From NCBI GenBank assembly GCA_028277515.1, contig JANQGC010000136.1:1-14218 (forward strand): a stretch of 14,218 nucleotides of DNA, in the 5' to 3' direction. A program made the position numbers and the translations under genes. Each line of letters starts with the position of its first letter. Within the stretch, counting starts at the first letter, position 1. Source of the DNA: Anaerolineae bacterium (GTDB lineage: Bacteria; Chloroflexota; Anaerolineae; Promineifilales; Promineifilaceae). Below, in pieces: positions 1-6,018 of this stretch. A model generated the notes under the pieces. That model was not told the DNA's origin and searched no databases. It saw only the letters and a list, made by a program, of their open reading frames with translations.

Positions 1-345
1 GATCACTGATGCCAAAAAGGCAAATAAAAATGCATATAGTGCCAATTCAGCAGTGGCAGGGATACGGCTGCTTAAAACGTCCTTAACGGGTGCTCCGGCA
101 GTAAACGAGAACCCCCAATCACCTTGGAGAAAACCCCGCATGTAATCTATATATTGGACATATAAGGGTTCATTGAGACCTAAACGGCGGACAATTCCCT
201 CAACGGCCTGTTCACTGGCCAATGGTCCTGCAATTAATCTTGCGGGATCGCCAGGAAGTACCCGCAGCAAGATAAATGCAACAATTGATGCTCCTAAAAT
301 CGTTACAAGCGCGCTCCCGGTTTTCGTTAAGAATATTCTTAACAT
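1..345 (-). CDS. DppB-like ABC transporter permease, N-terminal part (runs off left edge)
   Basis: This is an inner-membrane permease subunit of a peptide/nickel-type (family 5) ABC importer. The 115 visible residues begin MLRIFLTKTGSALVTILGA, giving a first membrane helix at about residues 7-28. They continue with the hallmark LLRVLPGDPAR, a periplasmic stretch with the RLGLNEPLYVQYIDYMRG motif, GDWGFSF, and the start of a second helix (ELALYAFLFAFLASV). This order is typical of the DppB/OppB N-terminus; the ATPase-contacting loop lies outside the window. The start is ATG at 345-343, with a weak AAAAGG upstream. It lies 30 bp after the stop of the DppC-like gene on the same strand, so the two are probably co-transcribed. 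The order C then B is the reverse of the usual dppB-dppC order. The substrate cannot be read from the sequence. Confidence 0.9.
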   Translation of the reverse strand, partial: MLRIFLTKTGSALVTILGASIVAFILLRVLPGDPARLIAGPLASEQAVEGIVRRLGLNEPLYVQYIDYMRGFLQGDWGFSFTAGAPVKDVLSSRIPATAELALYAFLFAFLASVI

Positions 346-375
346 AATTACATGCCTTTTGGATGCCTATGAGAT

Positions 376-1266
376 TTAGCTATGTGGGTCAAGCAAATCG
401 CGTGCTCTATCAGCGAGAATATTGGCGGCCGTCACAGCGAACAATACACCCAGACCTGGAAAAATTCCAACCCACCACTTGCCTGTGAGAGCATTTGACA
501 AGCCCTCCGTAATCATCGCGCCCCATTCAGGAGTTGGAATTTGGGCACCCAAGCCTACAAAACCCAGAGCGGCCAGTGTCAGAATGGCAAAGCCGAACGA
601 GGCTGCTGCTTGAATCAATAGTGTGGGCAAAACATGTGGGACTGTATGCTTGGTAATGATATAGCTCCGCGGAGCGCCAATTGCGATCGCTGCTTCGATA
701 AATGGCTGCGACCGTATTCGAAGCACGTCACTTCGGATGATCCGAGCATACCAGGGAATCGAGGTGATAATAATGCCAAGCGCTGCTGTCCTAATTCCAG
801 CACCCAGGCCAATTGTTACAGCCATTGCAAGAATCAAGGGTGGAAAGGCCAATAAGGCATCCATGCCACGCATGACGGGAACGTCCACCCAGTTGCCAGA
901 CATACCAGCTAATAATCCGAGTAATCCGCCAATGATTGCACCAACCGAAACCACGACCAGACCGACTAATAATGAGATCCTGGCTCCAGCAATAAAGCGA
1001 GCAAACACATCTCGCCCAACCCCATCTGTTCCCATGGGGTGCTGAGGAGATGGAGGTTCCAATGTTATGCTAAGATCGATGGCAAGTGGATCTAATGGCC
1101 ACAATAATGGTCCAAAAACGCTGAGAAAAACGAGAATTCCCATGATTGACACAGCAATAACCATAGATGGGCTATTTAAAATGAAATCCATCCCACGTCT
1201 CATCACACCCTTCTCGCCGGGCACATCGTTTGTAGAATCAATTGGCGGTGTAGCAATTGTAGACAA
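376..1266 (-). CDS. DppC-like ABC transporter permease
   Basis: This is the second permease subunit of a family 5 (dipeptide/oligopeptide/nickel) ABC importer, 296 aa, normal for DppC. A cytoplasmic N-terminus precedes a helix at about residues 34-56. The DppC signature HPMGTDGVGRDVFARFIAGARISL follows at about 77-99, then five further helices. The EAA loop that docks the ATPase is EAAIAIGAPRSYIITKHTVP at about 191-210. The start used is TTG at 1266-1264, preceded by AAAAAAGG at about 10 bp; an in-frame TGA lies just upstream. An internal ATG (Met22, MRRGMDF) with AGAAGG in front is a possible alternative start. It is the first gene of its unit, transcribed from the operator-containing promoter at 1357-1385 and followed by dppB-like. 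With the solute-binding lipoprotein at 6019-7761 it should form one importer; the ATPase subunits are not in this window. Confidence 0.94.
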   Translation of the reverse strand: MSTIATPPIDSTNDVPGEKGVMRRGMDFILNSPSMVIAVSIMGILVFLSVFGPLLWPLDPLAIDLSITLEPPSPQHPMGTDGVGRDVFARFIAGARISLLVGLVVVSVGAIIGGLLGLLAGMSGNWVDVPVMRGMDALLAFPPLILAMAVTIGLGAGIRTAALGIIITSIPWYARIIRSDVLRIRSQPFIEAAIAIGAPRSYIITKHTVPHVLPTLLIQAAASFGFAILTLAALGFVGLGAQIPTPEWGAMITEGLSNALTGKWWVGIFPGLGVLFAVTAANILADRARDLLDPHS

Positions 1267-1356
1267 GCCAGCTACCTTTTTTCAATACTCATTAGACATT
1301 AATTGGCGCATTATCAACCAAATTATCGCTAAGTGGATGGACTCGACAGAAACTGT

Positions 1357-1385
1357 ATAATATATGCAAAGCGCTTTGTAGTCAA
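1357..1385 (-). promoter_or_regulatory. Sigma-70 promoter of the permease unit with operator in the spacer
   Basis: Read on the minus strand, a -35 box TTGACT (1385-1380) is followed by exactly 17 bp and a -10 box TATTAT (1362-1357). The spacer is almost entirely the palindrome CAAAGCGCTTTG. The predicted transcript starts near 1350 and has a leader of about 85 nt before the dppC-like TTG start. The promoter matches the one ahead of the binding-protein gene at 23 of 29 positions. A repressor bound in the spacer would block RNA polymerase directly. The boxes and spacing are seen in the sequence; the activity is inferred. Confidence 0.8.
1367..1378. promoter_or_regulatory. LacI-family operator O1
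   Basis: CAAAGCGCTTTG is a perfect 12-bp palindrome with a central CpG, the symmetry LacI/PurR/CcpA-type repressors read as dimers that insert a hinge-helix leucine at the central CG. The core AAAGCGCTTT resembles CcpA cre sites. It lies 214 bp upstream of the divergent lacI-like gene and inside the spacer of the dppC-like promoter. The same palindrome, extended to 14 bp, recurs at 7904-7917. Confidence 0.82.
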
Positions 1386-1591
1386 TACGGAGAAAACGAA
1401 CAGAGAAGTTTATGTCTTTAGATGTTTTTATGTGGTAATGGTTGATTTTCAAGTCATTAAATTTTAGCTTACAATATAAGGCCCTTTTGTGTCTTTGGAC
1501 TTGTCGTCTGAGAAAATGGGATCTTACCCAACAAACCCGAATAATTGTCCATGTGACATAATAATGGTGTATTCTAGAATGTGGAGATGAA
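1386..1591. other. Leader/promoter region of the lacI-like gene
   Basis: This is the AT-rich stretch between the divergent permease promoter and the repressor gene. No conserved reading frame was seen. Weak plus-strand promoter candidates exist, for example TTGATT at 1442-1447 with TACAAT at 1470-1475, but the spacing of 22 bp is poor. A TAGAAT at 1575-1580 sits too close to the ribosome binding site. The repressor promoter therefore remains unassigned. No further copy of the operator lies here, so any autoregulation would have to act through O1 about 200 bp away. Confidence 0.4.
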
Positions 1592-2602
1592 ATGACAAGT
1601 ATTTATGAAGTAGCTGACCAAGCCAATGTGTCAATCACTACCGTCTCTCACGTATTTTCCGGGCGGAGGCCTGTTGCACTGGAAACGCGCAATCGTGTGC
1701 TTGAAGTTGCAAATCAACTAAACTACCATCCTAACCATTCAGCAAAGGGTCTTGCAACAGGCAGGTCAATGATTCTTGGTATTCATTTTCCATACCAAGG
1801 CGATTCTATTATCCAAAACCCCTATTTTCCCAAATTACTAGAAGGCCTTTCGATTGCTGCGGCCAAAGCAGGTTATGGATTTCTCCTAATTCCTGATAGC
1901 AAAGCGACGCAAGCTAATTTGTTGAGCAGAATAGACGGTGCAATTGTTGTCGACCCGCTGGAGGATGATCCTATTTTTGAGGCAGCAGCCGCATACAATC
2001 TTCCACTTGTATCAACCGGGCGGTGTCTTAATCGTCCTGATACCCCTTGGGTCGATAGTAATAATGCAGATGGCATGTATCAAACCTTTGAACATTTGGA
2101 TGAGCAAGGTTATCAAGCGCCGTATTTACTCTCGACAAGCCTTCGTTATTCTTACATTGTTGATATTGAGACGGAATATCTGAAAGCTACCAAAAGTCGA
2201 AAAATGCCAGCCCGGCTTATTAACCCCATTAATCTTTCAGAATCTGCTGCATTCCAAATGGTAAGAGAACTGCTTTCCGAGGAGAATCGCCCAGATGTCA
2301 TTATCGCTGCGACAGATCACCAGGCTGCAGCAGTATTACGTGCAGCACGCGAACTCAAACTTAACGTTCCCAAGGATTTAGGCGTCGTTGGCGCAGGAAA
2401 CACACTTTTAGCATACAATGTCGTACCCTCTTTAACGAGTATTCGTGTACAGCCTAGGCTACTCGGTGAAGGAGCGGTCGAACTAATGTTAAGATTACTT
2501 GATGGCACAAAGGAAGTAATTCAACATCGTCTTATTCCGGCCGAGTTAGTTATTAGAAACTCCACCCAGCGGAAAAAATACACCACAGAGCAGGCTGGGT
2601 AA
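1592..2602 (+). CDS. LacI/PurR-family transcriptional regulator
   Basis: This is a 336-aa repressor of standard LacI-family length. The N-terminal helix-turn-helix is at residues 2-23 (SIYEVADQANVSITTVSHVF). The recognition helix TTVSHV is shared with E. coli PurR, which reads a GCAAACG-type half-site. The hinge region is YHPNHSAKGLATGRS at about 45-59, with Leu54 in the usual minor-groove position. Residues from about 61 form the periplasmic-binding-protein-like effector domain, beginning MILGIHFPY and ending with an LLGEGAVELMLRLLDG-type C-terminal helix. The start ATG has GGAG about 7 bp upstream (1582-1585). It lies between the two halves of the transporter locus, divergent from the permeases and convergent with the SnoaL-like gene. 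It most likely represses both units through the palindromes at 1367-1378 and 7904-7917. The inducer is unknown, probably the transported compound or a metabolite of it. Confidence 0.94.
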   Translation: MTSIYEVADQANVSITTVSHVFSGRRPVALETRNRVLEVANQLNYHPNHSAKGLATGRSMILGIHFPYQGDSIIQNPYFPKLLEGLSIAAAKAGYGFLLIPDSKATQANLLSRIDGAIVVDPLEDDPIFEAAAAYNLPLVSTGRCLNRPDTPWVDSNNADGMYQTFEHLDEQGYQAPYLLSTSLRYSYIVDIETEYLKATKSRKMPARLINPINLSESAAFQMVRELLSEENRPDVIIAATDHQAAAVLRAARELKLNVPKDLGVVGAGNTLLAYNVVPSLTSIRVQPRLLGEGAVELMLRLLDGTKEVIQHRLIPAELVIRNSTQRKKYTTEQAG

Positions 2603-2692
2603 CAATGAGGTTAATGGTCTGTTTTTCTGTTTGAGCAGGCGACCCATACAACAGTATTTTTCATGTAGACCGTCTTTAAGGGTCAAAACGTG

Positions 2693-3139
2693 CTAACCAT
2701 AATCAGCTGCAGGTTCCTCTTGCCCAATTGAAAAGTGGGCATGTGCAATTTTCCAGCCTTCCGCTTCATACGTTAAAACGAATGTTGAGCGCATGGTCAC
2801 GCTTATATCCCCATCTTCCGTTTTCATGTCAACAGTCAGATCACCGCATACCCAACCGACCTCACCACGGACCCATACTCCGGGTTCATCCTCACCCCAG
2901 CTATAGATTGGATTGTTAAACGCTTCAACCATCGCTTTTGTTGGCTCAATAAATCCTTCATATCCAATCCAATGTTCTACCCGATCAGTGCCATACATCA
3001 CCATGTTATCTTTTTGGGCAATTGTTGAAAGGATTCGGTCCGCGTTTCCCATTTCCCAACCCGTTCGGAAGCGCTCCACAACCTCTAGTACCGCATCTTC
3101 CTTATCCTTATCGCTTGTTAACAGTCGTGAATTCGTCAT
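2693..3139 (-). CDS. SnoaL/NTF2-like small protein
   Basis: The product is a 148-aa protein of the NTF2-like superfamily (SnoaL_3/DUF4440 type). An N-terminal helix (DAVLEVVERFRTGWEMGN) is followed by DRILSTIAQKDNMVMYGTD, the helix GYEGFIEPTKAMVEAF, and antiparallel strands ending STFVLTYEAEGWKIAHAHFS, the usual closing strand pair of this cone-shaped fold. Members are small isomerases, hydrolases or ligand-binding proteins; no specific reaction can be assigned. The ATG at 3139-3137 overlaps the stop of the M24 gene (ATGA) and has GGTGG 7 bp upstream, so it is preferred over the longer TTG start at 3160. It is the last gene of the binding-protein/enzyme unit, convergent with the lacI-like gene, with a 90-bp gap and no clear terminator. 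Confidence 0.8.
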   Translation of the reverse strand: MTNSRLLTSDKDKEDAVLEVVERFRTGWEMGNADRILSTIAQKDNMVMYGTDRVEHWIGYEGFIEPTKAMVEAFNNPIYSWGEDEPGVWVRGEVGWVCGDLTVDMKTEDGDISVTMRSTFVLTYEAEGWKIAHAHFSIGQEEPAADYG

Positions 3140-4353
3140 GACCACCACCGTTTCCGACAAGTTGTCAAAATCTCAAAACCTGTCTCCGTCACAAGCCCAT
3201 TGTGCTCAAAAAATGTTCCGCCCATACTTTTATGACCTAACATCATTTCCACAGCAAGGTACATCCCCGGCTCGATAATGGCCTGCTCACCTTCCATCAA
3301 CCATGGTCCTTCCCATGACATCCCCAGACCGTGTCCCACCGCCGGGAATCCCTCAGTTTCCGGCTCTTCCTCCGGAATTGAGGCAACGACCTCTGACTCA
3401 TCAAGCCACTGCATTCCTACTTGAAGCACATCATCACCCGTCATACCGGGCTTAATCGCATTACAAATAGTCTCAACACAATCTATCGTTGCCTCAATAA
3501 GGTCGCGTTGTTGTTTGGATGGATTATCACCCACAATTCGTGTTCGGCCGAAATCCCACAAGTAACCCCCGAAGGCTCCATAACAATCGACATGGAAGAA
3601 GTCCCCTATCTCCATCGGGCGAGTTGCATCATGCGAAGGCAAACGACCCCAAGAGAATAAATGCGCGTTGGGTCCGGAGGAGCAAGCAGCATCATAAAGC
3701 TTAGCCCCGGAAGGGACAAGTTGATCGTAAGCAGCTTGAACGCAGCCAGCTTCCGTTGCACCTTCTACAGCGGCGTCCATCATTGATTCAACTGCCATAT
3801 TTCCGATATGCACCACGTGGCGGATAAACTCCAGCTCACGTGCGCTTTTTTGAATACGAAGCTGCTCAATGATCTCGTCAGCATGAACCAATTGTGTATC
3901 ATTCGCAGCCCTGTACAGTCCAGCGTAGGCAGCTCCCGACATATAGCTTGTTCCACATAATCCAACCCGCTTTCCCATTAGACCTGTATCCTTTAAGGCT
4001 TCTCCCACGCGCTCAGTTATATAGATTGAAGCGCGAACATCGTCAGCAACGACAATGTCTTTTCGCCAATGAGGAATGTCGACAATTAGCACCGTCGGTC
4101 CCTCTACAGGAAGTAGAACAACACCATGTGAGCGAGCAGAGCCAACACCGACATGGTCGGCGACATAAGGTTGTTGGGAGTAATGGTTTGTCAGATAGAG
4201 AACATCAGCATGCATATCAACCGGACCACCCCCTCGTGAATAAATAACGAGGCCATCCAATCCAGCATCCTGAGCAGCTTTTCGGGCGCGATCTTGACGC
4301 TCCCTAAACTCTTCAGGTTTAAAAAATGTCCAAGGGTCTATCGTCGCGCTCAT
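3136..4353 (-). CDS. M24-family metallohydrolase (Xaa-Pro peptidase/creatinase fold)
   Basis: This 405-aa protein has the two-domain M24B layout: a creatinase N-domain (about 1-170) and a pita-bread catalytic domain (about 175-405). All five metal ligands are visible: Asp256 (FHVDCYGAFGGY), Asp267 (WDFGRTRI), His341 (GHGLG), Glu369 (PGMYLAVEM) and Glu383 (FFEHNGLVTE). A dinuclear metal enzyme is therefore likely. The HExP motif of aminopeptidase P and prolidase reads Trp347-Glu-Gly-Pro, so the conserved His is lost. Relatives include Xaa-Pro aminopeptidases, creatinases, ectoine hydrolases and DddP-type enzymes, so the substrate may be a small C-N compound instead of a proline peptide. The ATG start has AAGGAG at ideal spacing. 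It begins 31 bp after the DUF1028 stop and ends in an ATGA overlap with the SnoaL-like gene. No signal peptide is present, so it acts in the cytoplasm. Confidence 0.9.
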   Translation of the reverse strand: MSATIDPWTFFKPEEFRERQDRARKAAQDAGLDGLVIYSRGGGPVDMHADVLYLTNHYSQQPYVADHVGVGSARSHGVVLLPVEGPTVLIVDIPHWRKDIVVADDVRASIYITERVGEALKDTGLMGKRVGLCGTSYMSGAAYAGLYRAANDTQLVHADEIIEQLRIQKSARELEFIRHVVHIGNMAVESMMDAAVEGATEAGCVQAAYDQLVPSGAKLYDAACSSGPNAHLFSWGRLPSHDATRPMEIGDFFHVDCYGAFGGYLWDFGRTRIVGDNPSKQQRDLIEATIDCVETICNAIKPGMTGDDVLQVGMQWLDESEVVASIPEEEPETEGFPAVGHGLGMSWEGPWLMEGEQAIIEPGMYLAVEMMLGHKSMGGTFFEHNGLVTETGFEILTTCRKRWWS

Positions 4354-4384
4354 TTTTTCTCCTTATTGTGAAAGTCTTTTATTT

Positions 4385-5275
4385 CTATGAACTCTGCCCT
4401 TTCTCCTTTATCTGAGCTTGTTCTTGAATATATCTTAGGACCTTGGGATCGATTTTGCCGGGACTAACCCAGCGCTCCTCCAGGTTTTCCCACCCCATAT
4501 AATTCATAAGGGTTTCCCAAAGCTCATTTTCTGACGTTTCCCAGCCGAGGAAGTTAAGTTTCGTCAGTAGCTCAGCTTCTAGTTCAGGGCCAACATCAAC
4601 CAGATCAGATTCATTCGGCCGCTCAAAATAGAGATAATGAAGGTCAAGTAAATTGGATAGGGCTGCAATTGGGGTTTTGTGATGGTCAACACGCAGGTCA
4701 ATATAGCGATCATTTTTGCCACCGTAACCACCATTTGGTTTAGCAATATATAAGCAGGCCGATTCACGCCCCCGTCGATCACCACCGGCTGCCTGGCCTG
4801 CGTGAAGTGCAGCTATCATGCGCCGCGCCAATGTTCCTTCTGCTTTTTCAAACGTTCGCCCCATTGCCGGCACAACGTCGTCAGAGGCCAGAATATTTCC
4901 CTGGCAGGCATACCCGTTTCCGGTTACTGACCCGGCATATTCAAAGCAGTCGCTGCCGGTAAAGGATTGAGCCTTTCCGTCTGAGGAGACAATTCCGATC
5001 TGACGTCCGGCTGAATTCTTGTCATGCTTAAGTAGTTCCTCCAACACGTCGGCCGGATCAAGCCCAGTCAGCAACAATTTCAGACCCTCAGGTCCAAAAC
5101 TAACATCAGCATAGGCTTGTACAGCCAAAGCGCCAACACCACCTTGAGCCCAAGGAACCACGGCTCCAACCGCCAGGAATTTTGATTGAACAGCTATTCC
5201 CACTTCATTTGCTTCTGGATCGGCCGCAACAATTGAAAACGTCGACGGGCGAACAAGCGGTGCCGTATCGCTCAT
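4385..5275 (-). CDS. DUF1028 family protein with C-terminal peptidoglycan-binding-like domain
   Basis: This 296-aa protein matches the DUF1028 family, which adopts an Ntn-hydrolase-like fold. The N-terminus STFSIVAADPEANEVGIAVQ (11-30), SKFLAVGAVVPWAQGGVGAL (31-50), the GGDRRGRESA motif (164-173) and YIDLRVDHH (191-199) are the family landmarks. After about residue 203 comes the small C-terminal extension found in longer members and annotated as a putative peptidoglycan-binding domain. No signal peptide is visible. The enzymatic activity of the family is not established; amide hydrolysis is a reasonable guess from the fold. The ATG overlaps the stop of the racemase-like gene (ATGA), so translation is coupled. 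In this operon it sits between a racemase-like and a peptidase-like enzyme, which suggests a step in breaking down the imported compound. Confidence 0.9.
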   Translation of the reverse strand: MSDTAPLVRPSTFSIVAADPEANEVGIAVQSKFLAVGAVVPWAQGGVGALAVQAYADVSFGPEGLKLLLTGLDPADVLEELLKHDKNSAGRQIGIVSSDGKAQSFTGSDCFEYAGSVTGNGYACQGNILASDDVVPAMGRTFEKAEGTLARRMIAALHAGQAAGGDRRGRESACLYIAKPNGGYGGKNDRYIDLRVDHHKTPIAALSNLLDLHYLYFERPNESDLVDVGPELEAELLTKLNFLGWETSENELWETLMNYMGWENLEERWVSPGKIDPKVLRYIQEQAQIKEKGQSS

Positions 5276-6000
5276 CGGCTAAAAACTCGCTCCGGTGGGG
5301 CTTCAAATCCGCCAATCTTTGAATGGGTATACCCAATCGAGTCATATAGGTCCCCCACCATCTCGGCAAACTTCCAGCAGGCCACCCCTGGATCAACAAT
5401 GGGAAAATCCAATTCGTTATTAACTCGTTCCCAAAATTGAGGATTGGCAAACTCTGAAAGAACAACAACCTCCGCTCCGTCTTCATATACCGCTTTCTTG
5501 GATTCCTCAATACAGCGATCAAAGAATAATTCCGGGTTTTCTTCCACGTCGGGAATGCCCATTTCGACCGAGCGCAGGGATGCCAACCGGCGGCCCAGTC
5601 CATAAAGGTAGGTATTGTCCTCCATCTTGGGTATCCACTTACGCCGGCCAACGATAATTGAGAATTTGTGGCCCATGGTAGCGGCAAGAAATAGAGAAGA
5701 TTCTGCCATACCAACGACTGGAATATTCACATACTCGCGCAGCTCCCGTAACCCACCATCATAAAAACAGCCGATAATCCCGGCCACGCACCCCTCATCC
5801 TCAGCATCTCTAAAAAGCTGAAGCATAGGACCTAGCGCCTCATGCTCATATGTGTGGTACTCAAGATGTGGCGGTCCCTGTGGCAGCGATTGTACAAGGG
5901 GTTCAAAATCCGGAGAACGAACCGCATCAATAAAATCAATAGTGTCCTGGTCGAAACTAGTCGAACCGACCGGGTTTGCATAAAGAATTTTTTTGGTCAT
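5272..6000 (-). CDS. Asp/Glu/hydantoin racemase superfamily protein lacking the second Cys
   Basis: This 242-aa cytoplasmic protein has the Asp/Glu racemase fold and is closest in motif style to hydantoin racemases (HyuE type). It starts KKILYANPVGSTSF. The first catalytic loop is IIGCFYDGGLRELRE with Cys78, followed by IPVVGMAESSLFLAATMG and FSIIVGRR. The second catalytic loop, normally LGC-x-G, reads VVVLSEFANPQ at 178-187. The second cysteine is therefore absent, replaced by Ser182 or Glu183 depending on alignment. Two-base racemases use one Cys on each face, so this protein may be a decarboxylase, isomerase or one-base enzyme like the single-Cys arylmalonate decarboxylases. The start ATG has GGGAG about 9 bp upstream. 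It lies 18 bp after the solute-binding-protein gene and overlaps the DUF1028 gene by 4 bp. Confidence 0.88.
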   Translation of the reverse strand: MTKKILYANPVGSTSFDQDTIDFIDAVRSPDFEPLVQSLPQGPPHLEYHTYEHEALGPMLQLFRDAEDEGCVAGIIGCFYDGGLRELREYVNIPVVGMAESSLFLAATMGHKFSIIVGRRKWIPKMEDNTYLYGLGRRLASLRSVEMGIPDVEENPELFFDRCIEESKKAVYEDGAEVVVLSEFANPQFWERVNNELDFPIVDPGVACWKFAEMVGDLYDSIGYTHSKIGGFEAPPERVFSR

Positions 6001-6018
6001 TGTAAAACTCCCTTTTAC

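Noticed and set aside
737..1045. 102-codon plus-strand open frame opposite the DppC-like gene
   Set aside because: It is antisense to a strongly supported permease, has no ribosome binding site and no recognisable protein pattern.
1272..1292. Six-codon minus-strand mini-frame (MSIEKR) ahead of the dppC-like start
   Set aside because: Too short to support as a leader peptide; it overlaps the ribosome binding site by chance in A-rich sequence.
2588..2640. Direct repeat GAGCAGGC at 2588-2595 and 2633-2640
   Set aside because: Eight bases, one copy within the lacI-like coding end; compatible with chance.
2641..2684. GACCC...GGGTC stem between the convergent lacI-like and SnoaL-like genes
   Set aside because: Only 5 bp of stem with a 34-nt loop and no T-tract; not a credible terminator.
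3140..3160. Seven-residue TTG-initiated extension of the SnoaL-like protein
   Set aside because: The ATG at 3139 gives an ATGA overlap with the upstream gene and a placed GGTGG, a better start.
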